From Yamagishiella unicocca (Eukaryota > Chlorophyta > Chlorophyceae > Chlamydomonadales > Volvocaceae), in assembly GCA_003116995.1 (NCBI GenBank), contig BDSL01000066.1, forward strand, positions 496,001-560,000: a stretch of DNA of 64,000 nucleotides, given 5' to 3'. A model generated the notes under the pieces. That model worked only from the letters and a program-made list of their open reading frames with translations, was not told where the DNA came from and did no database searches. Positions 1-11,300 of this stretch are shown here, piece by piece (position 1 is the first letter of the stretch; the number at the start of each line of letters is the position of its first letter). Made by a program: the position numbers and the translations under genes.

Positions 1-202
1 TCACCGCCCCAGCAACTCCCCCTCCGCCCCCCGCCGCCGCCACCGTCTCCCAAACGCTTTTACCCATCTGTCTTACACTGCCGACCCACGGGTTTCCTCT
101 CATACCCCCCCCCCGCCGCCCCCCCCCGCGCCGCGGATTACCTTATACCGTACCCTCATACCCACCGCCACCGCCGCCACTCCCCCCCCCCGCCTCCTCC
201 AG

Positions 203-429
203 GCCTGGAGCTGCACTTCCCTTGCGCCCTGTCCGCCGACTTCAAGCGGCCCACGCTGCTGCCCGCCACGCTGCACTGCGCCTGGCTGGGGGCCGTCGAC
301 CCCGCCGCCCAGCTGGGCAGCCAGGAGGGCGCCCGCTTCGCCGTCCTGACGGAGGACCTGAGCAAGGAGGTGCTGGTGGGCAGCCTGTCGAGCCACCCGG
401 AGATCGTCAAGGCTGCGGTGGAGATGTGA
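203..429 (+). CDS. Last exon of a gene; MaoC-like/hot-dog-fold C-terminus (tentative)
   Basis: A pyrimidine-rich tract ends in CAG at 200-202 and an open frame runs to TGA at 427-429, giving about 75 residues. Codon use is strongly C/G-ending, like the other exons here. The peptide has ADFKRPTLLPATL followed later by FAVLTEDLSKEVLVGSL. This resembles the closing beta-strands of MaoC-type acyl dehydratases, where an FxRPxxLPA-like segment precedes a thioester-binding strand. The rest of the gene lies left of the window, so no catalytic residue can be checked. The exon call is firmer than the family call. The gene is tail-to-tail with the SUMO protease gene. Confidence 0.5.
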
Positions 430-2388
430 GGCGGGGCCTCCGCCGCGCGTGAGGGTTGGAAGGGGTTTGGAGAGGAGGGTATGGCGCTTCCTGGGAACCG
501 GTTGGGTCCCGGTGGAAGGGGAGGCGGAGGGATGGATCGATGGATGCAGGCAGGCAGGAAGGCAGGATGGCAGGCGGGCCCGCGAGGTCGCGGGTCGCGG
601 CGGGGTTGGGTTGCTGGCGTGGGCGCTGTTGTTGTGGCCGGTGCGGCGGCGCGGCCTGGGTGGGCCATGCGGTAGAGAGCGAGGGGAGTTGATGTTTGGG
701 AGTTGAGCAGGAGAGGTGCGGGAGGTGGGCGACGCTGGAGTGGGTTGTGCTGGATGGGCCGCCGTCTGGGGGCGGGTGCGGGCGGCTGTGCCAGCCACGC
801 AAAGCGGCCGCAGGGTGCATGGCCGTAGTTTCCCTCCGGCGGGAGGCCCGTTCCGCTCGCGCGTAGGGAGTTTCACGGGTTCCAACGTTTAAATCTAAAA
901 TCTGAACGGACAGCTCAGCACGGGTTCGGGGCACCTCAAACATGACGGTGGCCAGGCGGCGGCCGGAGAGTTTCATTTGGCCTATCTTGAGTTCATGCCT
1001 CGAGTCCTACTGGGCCAGGCCGTCTTTTTCGCCTCATTCTCTCTGATGTTAAGTTTGACGCGGGCAACTTCGGGCAGCTGCCAGATTCGCAGCTGAGTGT
1101 CGGGGACAGCATTTCCAGGGCTGGGACCGGCAGTCTGAGGCGGCGCGGAGCCGCAGCAGCGCCGTTGGCGCGGCTTGCCGTCGGCATGTGGCTGCCTGGG
1201 TGCGCTACCGGGCGCTGTTGAACACGTCAAGACTTCCTCCCCGCGTCTTCGTTGTGTTATGGTTGTTTGATTTCGTTGGTTCTACTCTGTTTAGCGTCTT
1301 GCTTACCGCGTTGTCGCATTGTTGTTGTGCGCACAGGACTACTTTCTTCTCCAACCCAACACCTCGTTTCTCCCGCTTTTCGCTGTCGGTAGTGGGCGTC
1401 CCTGCGTCGAGCACTGCGGTGCTGTTGTTGTTTGTTGTTATTGTTGAAGTGGGCGGCAGGCGTGTGGAGACGAAGAAAAAAACATGGCGGCAGCCATACG
1501 TGTCGTGTGAATACTCCTTACATTTTGTTGGCTGGGTCTGAATAATCTTCCTGGCAGGCTGCTCCTAATCCGCAGTAAACCCTTCTTCATTCGTAGTATT
1601 CGTAGTGCCCACGCGGGCAGTCTTGTCTTTCCCCTGTCTGCCACGAACTCATCTCGCCCAGCAAACCGGGAGCGCATCGGGCACCCCGTAACACTGTTGC
1701 CGCTTGCAAGTAGTTGCTTGCATGCTGTCGAGCCAACCTACCGGTACCAATAACCGCAGCCAATCTCCAGTCAAACCGAGCGAACCTATCCCTGGGCCTA
1801 CATACTCCTGCAAAACCAACGTGGCGTGGGCGCCAAACACCCGCGCCGCCCGACGCACCTAAACACGAAGACCCTTTCACGTCCTCTGAAAACCTCTCCA
1901 ATCATGACTGGTCACCAGCCCCGGGCTAACAACACGGCCACATAAGCCATAAGTCCTAAACCTGCCCGTGTCTGGTCCCGTCAACCCCCATCGGGGGCCC
2001 CCTAGGGCGGCCTCTCCATGACCCGTTGTGAGGCCGCCTGGCTGCCTGCTTGCTTGCCTGCCTAGGACTATGACACAGCTGCCGATTGCTAATGCATGCG
2101 CCCAGCCTGCCACGTGAGGCTCGGGAAAACGCTGGACTCCCTCCCTGCCAACAAAAACAATTTGCACGCGACGCGGCCCTGCTGCGCCCGCACTCCCCCT
2201 TGGTGTTCCGTATGTATGTCGGGAGTCTACAGCTCTACGATGGGTTCATTTCCTGCGCACCCTGCCTTCGATCCCATCCGTCCACACCTGCGCAGTCAGT
2301 CAGTGCCACAAGACACAAAAGGCGGCATACCGCCAACATCGCCGCCAGCACCGCCTAATGCTGACCTCCCCACCATCGGCTATGCCTA
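430..2388. other. Convergent intergenic region / 3' UTRs
   Basis: Between two genes that end facing each other. Open frames here lack splice support and family resemblance. The right part should hold the 3' UTR of the minus-strand SUMO protease gene. I see no recognisable gene. Confidence 0.5.
1518..1522 (-). terminator. Possible poly(A) signal TGTAA (minus strand)
   Basis: TTACA on the plus strand is TGTAA on the minus strand, the usual polyadenylation signal of volvocine algae. It lies about 870 nt past the stop codon at 2389 and could end the SUMO protease transcript. A five-base match is weak evidence. Confidence 0.25.
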
Positions 2389-5300
2389 TCACCGCCCATC
2401 GTCGTGCGTGAGGTCGCACACCTCCTCCTCCACCTCCTCCTCCACCTCCTCCTTCATCTCATCCGCCTTCAATGCACCTGACCGCAGCAGGCGCCCGGTC
2501 GCCGCAACCCCCCCCGGGGCACTTCGCCGCCGTGGGAAGTCCGTAAGGTGCGTCTGCCGCGCTCGGTTCGCAGCCAGCAGCCCCGCCACCTCCGCCGCGC
2601 CACGCTGCGGCCGCTGCTGCGCCGTGCCGCGCGAGGCGGCGGCGCCGCGCGCCCCCCGCTGCGCCTGCTGCGCTGGCCCCGCCGCCGTGCGTTCGTCGCT
2701 CGGCTTGCCACCCCGGGGGGAGGTCCGCACGGAACGGCCGTTCGAGCCGCCGGCCCCGCGTGGGCCCTGCTCGCTCTTCCGCCCCGCCTGCTTACCGCGA
2801 CTGGCTGCTGCCGACGGTCGGCTGCGGGGCCGGGCCCCCCGCGTAGCTGCCTTGGACGGCTGGCGCGGCTGCGCTCCCGCCTGCTGCTGCCGGGGCTGTC
2901 CCTGCTGCTGTCCCTGCTGCAGCGACCGCTCCCGGGCGGCTTTGGTCAGGGGCCCTGTTGCCGCCTTGCTCGTCGTGCTGTCGACTCGACGCGGTCGCCC
3001 ACTCGCGCCGTGCTGCTGCTGGCCGCGAGCAACCCCAGGGGCCGGGGTCACGAAGTCGTTGTCGTCATCCTCGCTCGTGCCACCACTCGCGTCACTCGTG
3101 CCGTCTGACACGTACTCCGCCCCGCTGCATTCCGGCCCCTCGTCCGCCCCCGCCTCCGCCCCCTCCTCGCCCACCACCGCAGCACCGCTGGGCCCCTGGT
3201 TACGCTCATATCCCGCCTCCTCGCTCCCGCCGTCGCCGTCGTCGCCGCCATCGTCGTCGTCGTCAGTAATAACCAGCGTATCCTCCGTCCCAGCACTCCC
3301 TACATGACGGCCGCCGTCGCCCCCACTATCGCCAGCAACTGGAGCACCAGGCGCGGCCGCTGGCATTTGCCCCGCCGCTGCTGCCGCTACCCCCTCCGCT
3401 GCTGCCCCCTCCGCAGCTCGCACGGATGTTGCTGGCGCCTGCTGATTCTGGCCCTGGTCTTCGGGGGGCCCACCCCCCTCGGCCCTTGTCCCGCCAACCC
3501 CGGCGTCCGCCACGGCGTCACCGCCCGCGGGATCACGTGCGCCGCTGCTCTGGCCCACGGCGGCGGCGATGGTACCGGCGACGGTGGCGTCCGGAGGCGT
3601 GTCGCCGTCGCCATGCAGGGAGGCGTCGGCCATCTCCACGCCGCTGGCGTCGCCCTCGCCCTCCGCTTCCCCCTCCTCCTCCTCCTCCTCCTCCCCCTCC
3701 TCCGCTTCCCCCTCCTCCTCCGCTTCCCTCCCCTCCTCCGCTCCCTCCACCGCCTCCTCCTCCGCTTCCTGGTGCTGCCTGCCATCCAACGCATCCTCCT
3801 CCTCGTCCTGCCAGTGCTCGTCCTGCTCGCCCTGCCCGTGCTCGTCCTGCCAGTGCTCGTCCTCCTCCTCCTCCTCCAGCTCGGCCGGGTCGGTGCAGAA
3901 CTGCGGGTCACCCAGCTCGCGCCTCTGATGACGCTCCGCAGCCGCCGCTGCTGCCGCCACTGCCTCTATTGCCGCTGCCGCCGCGGCTGCTCCCAGGTGT
4001 GCATCCTGCGTGCCTCCCTGCTGATGCTGCAGCCCCGCCTGCGCGCACATCCGGCCCTCGTCGTTGCCGCGGGCGCCGTGTAAGGACAACACCTCCTCAG
4101 TCGCCGGCGAGTCCCCCTCCGGACCCGCGCTCTCGCCCTCACTACCTCCGCTGGACTCCGGCACGGCCTCAGCACCCCCTGGCGACAGGCTGCCCTCGCC
4201 GACCAACGCGACCGAGCCCACCCGCAGCTCCAGCATCAGCGCGTCCGGCGGCTGCGAAGACCCCGCCGCCGCCTCCGAACCCGTCCCCACACCTCCCAGT
4301 CCCAGCACTGCAACATCCCGCCTGAAGCCGCCTCCGAAAGCGCTCCCGGCCGGCTCTGGCGCCTGCGCCTGCGGCAGTGGCTGCTGCCATAGCTGCGGCT
4401 CTGCCCGCGGCCTCTTAAGCGGCCGCGGCTGGACGCTGCCGCCCTCGTCGCTGTCAGCGCGCGTGAAGCCGTGGGGCGACTGCAGCCTATCCGCCTCTGG
4501 GTGCTGGCCGGCGCTAGGTCCCGGATCGCAGTCGTCTGAGTCGGTGTTGGGCGGGGGCACCAGAGCCACCTGCAGCTGCGTCTGCTGCTGCTGGTGGGGG
4601 GGCAGTGCCGTCGCGGCTTGGAGGCCGTCAGCGGAGCGGCCCTGCTTCACCTGCCCTGCGGCGCAAGGGCGGGGGCGTGGGCTTTGCGTCAGCGGACACC
4701 AGCGACACCCCAGGGACACGGCGGCGGGGGCTGCGGCGGCTGCGGCGGTGGCCGCCAGGGTTTGCAGGCAGCGGTGACCGGCAGCGGCTACGTTGCGATG
4801 TTGCGGTCGGGCGGAGCAAGCGAGGATAGTCGCCGGGTTTCGAGGGAAACCCGTGGATGTCCGAAAAAACCGTTTAAAACAGAAGTTTTGAGATGCATGC
4901 TGGAGAACTGGTCGCCGGGGTAGGGCAGCGGGGGGGGGCGCCTCACACGGTGACGAGCTCCACGTAGGATAGGACACGCGCGTTGTTGATGAGGCGGAAC
5001 GCAGTCCTGCCCTACGCGATCCCACGCGTCGCAGCCGCAGGCCAACCCCTCGGCCCCCCTTGCGCCGTAGCAAGGCGGGCCCCCGACCAGCCCACGTGCA
5101 TGCGTACGGCGCCTTTCCCTTAGAGGAAGCTCCGCCCTGGAGGCTCCGCTTCGGTTGGCGCGTGTCCTTGCCGGTACGTCCAGTGGACGGCCCCACCGCC
5201 CCCTCCATGCACTGCAGGGCATCTGTCCTGATAGCTCGCAGCCCCGATCAGCCTACCTGAAGCCGCCGCCAGCCTCTGAGCCTGCAGGACCTTCCTGCGG

Positions 5301-8300
5301 ATGTGGTTCTCCGGGCGGCACCTGTCGCTGCCCTCCCCGCCAGAGTGTTGGCCACCCGGGGCTGAGGGGGGGTGCAAAAAGGGGGTTTCAAGGTGTGTGC
5401 GCGTTACGGAAAAGAACCGGTTACTCGACATGGGAAGTGTAGCTGGTGTAAAAAGGGGAGGGTAAGGAAAGGCGAGAAAACCATTGCAAGGGGAAGGGCA
5501 GACAGCGTGCGCGACAGCCGCAAGTCCTCGGGGCAAAACAACACCGGGCGGGACTGGCGCGGGACTGGCGCGGGACTGAACGACCACTGGCGCCGGGCTG
5601 AACGACCACGAAGCGGACAGCGGGCGCCCAAGACGTAGTACGCGGTACGCGCCACAACACCTGCCATACCATTTGTTTTTGCGCTCCAGAACCATGCCGC
5701 GACCCCGGCGCATCGACGCGGATCGCGGGAACGCCTTCCCCTCCCCCGCATGCGCAACACACACCGGCGGTGCATCAACACACCACACCACACTACACCA
5801 GCTGCCCGGCGGCATCCTACCACACACACCAGCCCATGCCCATGCCCACAGCTGCGCCCCAGCGTGTCTGCTCCACTCCCCGCCCCGAATCACCTTGTTG
5901 CCCGGGTGCGTGAGGAGCTAGCAACTCGGGCTGCGCGGTCGCCGCCGCCCAGCCCCACGCCTGCGCGCCGCCGCTGGGCGTCGCCGACCCCGGCGGCAAT
6001 CCCGCAGCGTACGGCAGCCCCTCAGCCGCCCCCTCCTGACGGACACCCGCCTGCAGCTTGCCGGGCCTCAGCATGCGGCTCCACGCGTCGTCATCCGTCG
6101 GGGGAGGGCCAGCTCCCGCCGCCAGCCCCCCCTCCCTGTCGCCCGCCTGCCAGCCGCCAGGGGCGTGGTTGGACGGACCGGCGGCCTGCGGCTGCTTGAG
6201 GCGCCCGCGGTCGTCCGGCGGGAGGCAGCCCAGATGCACACCGGCGAGGGCGGCGGCCAGCGGACCAGCAGCGCCAGCAGCGCCAGCAGCGTGGAAGCTA
6301 TTATGGCTGCTGCGGCCCTGGCTGCCTCGATCCTGGTCCTGACAGCCCAGGTCACCAGGGGTGCTGCCGGACGGCGCAGGGCGCTGGAGGACCCGGCCGT
6401 CATCGCGGCTGGCGCCCAGAGGGGAGGAGTAGGGGGCATGGCGCCGGCTCCGCGGGGACGGCGGCGGTCCTCGACGCGGCTGCTCGTCGCGAATGTGTGG
6501 CCCCCAGCCCGCGTAGCGCTGCTGGTGATACCGCTGCGGGTGCTGCTGCTGGTGTTGCTGGTGTTGTTGCTGGTGTTGCTGGTGTTGCTGGTGTTGTTGC
6601 TGGTGTTGCTGCTGGTGGTGTTGCTGGTGTTGTTGCTGGTGTTGCTGCTGGTGGTGTTGCTGGTGTTGTTGCTGGTGGTATTGCTGGCGTTGCTGCTGGT
6701 GTTGCTGCTGGTGTTGCTGCTGATGTGGGTGGCCTTCCGACCCACTTCGGTCGGGGTACTGCAGCCGCTCGTCGTCGTACTCCCGTACGCCCCTGCCAGC
6801 GCCGTGCGCGTCCCCGTGCCGCTGCCGGTGGTGAGACCCCCCGGGGGTGGAGCCCGCCTCCCGCCCCTCCTGGACCTGGGAGCGCGGCGGGTAATTCACG
6901 TTGGCAGTCATGTCGGTGTCCTCCTCCTCCTCCTCCATGCTACCCGCCCTGCCAGCCTTCCCAGCGGCCCCCTGTTGTGCCACTGCTGCAGCCACCTGCG
7001 GCCCCCCTCCTCCTCCTCCCCCTCCACCTCCTCCAAGCAGCCCTCCTCGGGGCGCGGGTGCCGCCTCCGGCGGCTGCGTCCGCAGGACCGCGCGTGGCGA
7101 GAGCGCCTCCGCACCCCGGCCTCCGGTAAGCGACTGCAGTACTCGCCGCTGCGGACCGCCAGGGTGGGCTGCGAGCGCGGAGCAGCTTCGGAGCGCCTCG
7201 AACGTGTCCAGGTGCTGGTTCTGTCGGGTTTGCGAAGCCGCGCCGTCGACCAGCCATGCGCCCATGTGCCGCCGCGCCGCCGCGATGGCTCCCCGCCTGC
7301 CGCCCCTGCCCAGCGCTGTGACCGCCAGGCCTTGGCCGCTGGTAAGTGACACGGGGGCGGCCGCGTTCCTCGGTGGCAAAGGCACGGCGGGCACGGCAGA
7401 GAAGATCTCAGTGACGGGTCGGGCTGAGGACGCAGCTACAGCGGCGGGGCCCGCCGCCCCGCTTTGCCGCCTCCGCTTCGCAACGGGATCGGCCGCGTCG
7501 CTGCCGCTGTCGCTGTCGTTCCCGCTGCCGCTGCGGTCACCGCCGTCGGCGCAGGCGCCGCGAGGCGCGACGGGCGGCCTCCCGGGCTCATCCATAGGGT
7601 CCGGCCGGCTGGCCTGTGCCGTGTTGGGTGTGCGCAAGGGATCACAAGTGTGTGGGACGCGACCAGGGGGGAGGATGCAGTGGGCGGTGGGCGTTACACT
7701 GGCGCGCCGCGACTCGACGTGATGTGATGTGGTGTGTGGCGCTTGCCTTGGCGAGCGAGGTGTCATGCAAGCCCCTTCGAGGAACACCAGCGATCTGCTA
7801 GCGCCCGGCACGGGTGCTGCTTGCCCAGCGCGCTCCCTGCCGCCTTTTTGCCACCCATCCATCCCGCCACCCATCCATCCACGCCACACCGCCATGCACA
7901 AATTGGAAAGCATGGCCGCGACGCGACCCACCCCACCTCTCCCCCCTCCCAGCCATCACCAGCCGGTCAGCTGCATGTGCGGCGCGCTCGCGCGCGTGCC
8001 TGTACGGCACCATCACTACGACACCAGTACTACGACACCAGTATACTACGGCAGCCCACTGGGCCGCGCGCGCCGCCGCGGCGGCGCGTCCCGTCACCGC
8101 GCGTGGGCCGCGCGCCGTCTACCGCGCGCCCGCCCCGACCAGGCCCTGTGTGCGCCCCGGCCGCCGTTGTCGCCCCCGGCCCCCGGCCCGCAGATGGTGC
8201 CCATCCCCCACGCGCGCACCTCTGCTGCGGGGTCTACGGGGATGCGCTCCGTCTTGGGGGACTGGCCATCGTCGGGGTAGCGGATGTGTACCCGGAGCTG

Positions 8301-11300
8301 CCTTGGCTCCGAGGGCCGACCCAGGGGCACCACCGCGGCTGCGGCTGCTGCTGCGATGGTGGTCCCTTCCGTATGGGCGCCCGGCTGCGTCGAGGGAAGT
8401 GGAACCGGCGCGAGCGGCTCTTGCCGGTCGCTACCCCGTCCTGATGGCTGGTGCCGCTGCCGCCGGCGCGTGCCTTGGCAGCTGCCGCCGCCACCGCCGC
8501 CGCCGCCGGCGGCGTCGGCACTGCCTGGCTGGTGGTGATGATGATGATAATGCGGGTGCTGCCGCGCTGGGCTGGGAGCATCGCGCCCGTGGCCGTACGC
8601 AACACCCTCGCCCTCAACACCACGACCGCTGTCATAGGCGTCTGCAAAGCCGCCGTCGTCACCCGGGACAAAGCCGGCACCAAGCCGGTTCACGTCCTCC
8701 TCTTCATCCCCCAGGTCGCCGTACTGTTCGTACACGTCCGCGCCTGCGGCGCGGCGGTCGTGCGCGGCCGGCGAGTCCTCCAACTCAGGCGCCGCCGCCG
8801 GCGGCGCCGCCGCTGCGGCGGCGGGCGGCGCCGCAGGCGCTGCGGCGCTCGCCCTCTTAATCTTTGAGCACCGCTTGCCAGCCGATGGGTTCGGCTTGCG
8901 CCCGCCGCTGTCGCGATCCCCTACACGCCAAGGCTGCAGCGAAGTGCCGTCAACCGCCAGGGGCGCCTGCGCGGCCGGCCGGCCCGTCTGTGCGCCTCCA
9001 GCTCTCCCGGGGAGCGTCTCCGGGTCGACGCAGTCGTCGCAGTCGTCTGACTCCGACGATGACTCCGACGATGACTCAGACCGCTCGCCGTCCAGCACAG
9101 CTCCGGTGAGGCCGCCGTCGCCGCCGTCGGCCACGCCGCCAGCAGGGTGCTTCTTGGGCGTGGGTTTGCGCCTAGGCCCTATCCTAGCATGCCGCCGCCT
9201 CTGCCGCGGCGGGGGCTCGCCCTCCTCGCGGTCTGAGCTGTCGCTGGCAGTAGCTTCGGCCGGCGCAGCAGCAGCAGCAGCATCCGCAATCGCAGTCCCG
9301 TCTGCGGCCAGGTCCTGTTCGTCATCGTCCAGCAACTCAGTCACGACTTGCATGCCCTCGGGCCCGGATTCTGGTAGGGTGGGGGAAATGAACATGGAAG
9401 CATGCAAGGGGTTGAACCGGTGACCCGGGCGGGCGGGCGGGCAAACCAGGACCGATGCCACGCAGTTGGAAAGGAAAGCAGTGCGTGACAACGAGCCACG
9501 TCCACCCCGCGGCACGAGACGGGCTCGTTCCAAGCGGGCTCCGGGCCGATGGGGGCTTGGGAGACAGCAGCACCCTCGACAGCACATGGCATCCGACCTA
9601 AGCCCATGCCAGACATATGAAAAGGAAGCTAGCAGGCGAACACGACGGTCCTGACCCTCTGCCCCGCTCTCGGCCTTCGATCCTGGCCCTCGGCCTGGCC
9701 CTTGTTGTCCTAGGCTTGCTAACCTGGACGTGCGCGGCGGGGGCTGACGATCTTGTTGGCCATGCGCTTGGGCCTCTTGGGCGCTGGCTCAACGTCCCTG
9801 CGGGCGGAGAGACGAGCGCAGTTAGCGGCGGCTGGCGGTCAACGGCGGCTGGGCGGTCAACTGGGCCTGGCGGAGGGAGCAGCCCACACAACAAATAACC
9901 CTCCCGACCCAGTGCGCGGTGCGACTCGGCGAGGAAGGACATCGCCATCCGCACCGCCGGAAAGGGAGCGGAAGCAGTATGGCGCCCGGGCCCCTGGACT
10001 CCCCTCCACCACCACCATCATCACACATGTCAGCTCACCCGCCGCCACTCCCGCCCGCTTCCCGCTGCGACGCCGAGCCGTGCAGCTCTATAGGCTGCTC
10101 GCCAGCCTCCGCCATCTGCACGTCCTCGTCGTCGTCCTCGTCGGCGCTCTCCGGCACGCCCGCCGCGCCCTCAACGCTGCCGCCGCCCGCAGCCGCTGTC
10201 ACGCCCGCCTCGTCCTGCTGCTGCCGCTGCTGGCGGGGCACGGCGCCGCCGTCGGGTTCCGGAGCCTTGTCCGGACTGGCGAGGTCGACCACCGCCTGCG
10301 GCGCGGCGACAGCGCCGCCGGCTGAGCTCTGCACATATGCACCGGAAGGACGTGAGGGCAGGGCAGGGCACACGGAGGAGCCGCGGCGGTGGGTGCGGGG
10401 GGCGCGAGAGGATGTATACAGCGGAGGGCGGGGTCATAGAGCGCGTGTGGACGGAATGCGTGTGAGCTCGGCGAGTGCCGATGCGGCACGGTGCGGCGCG
10501 ACGCGTGCCGGCGCAACGCGACCTAGCGCGCGTGGCCGTGGCAACCAGGACTATCCGATTGCGCCCTCGCCGTGCGCCATCGCATGACCCCGCAGCCTCC
10601 ATGCGCCGCGCCGCCCTCCCCGCCTCTTGTTTCCAGTGCCGACCTACGGGCTCCCTCTATGCTGTGGGGTGGGTTCCTCTCTACCCTTCCCCCTCCCTCC
10701 TCCGGGTTTCCGACCTACGGGTTTCCTCTCATACCCACCCCCCCGGCCCGTGGATCCGCGGATTCTCTTATCAACCCCCCCCCCCCCGTCCGGATCGAGC
10801 CCTACCTTGCGCCGCTTGGCCCCGCCGCCCGCCGGGTGCACCGGCCCCACCTCGGTGGGTTTGACTCCCAGCTGCCTGGCCATGGAGCGCGTCACGTGGC
10901 GTGAAGGGCTCTGCAGCACGTCCTTCGGGTCCTCGATGGGGCCCTGGGGGCGGCGGGGGAAAGCGGGAAGCGCAAGGAAGGTGGGCACCTTGGGTGAGAC
11001 CAGGGCCGGTTGGGAAACCGCGCGAGGAGTGGGAAGGTGGGCACCGTCGGTGTGACACAGCGGACCCGGGCTTGAGGCGGGCAACTGCAGAGTGTACGAA
11101 TATTACCAGACGGAGGCTGCCGAGAGGAGGCTACCAGGCTACGACCCGACGGAGGCTACCAGGCTACGACCCGACCTGGGTCACTCGGCATCCAATAACC
11201 CCCTGGAGTTCAACCAGGGCCGCGGGGAGCGCATCGAGGCAGCTGCTGGCGCGCGCCTTGCCGTTACCCGGTTAGGCCCCACTGAGGGAGTCCGTGCCCA

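Noticed and set aside
1188..1541. 117-codon plus-strand ORF downstream of the first exon
   Set aside because: Composition resembles untranslated sequence, codon use is unlike the other exons, and there is no family resemblance.
3387..4083. Plus-strand Pro/Arg/Leu-rich ORFs opposite the SUMO protease tail
   Set aside because: They are antisense readings of acidic and Ala-rich codons; the minus-strand frame has splice support and motif content.
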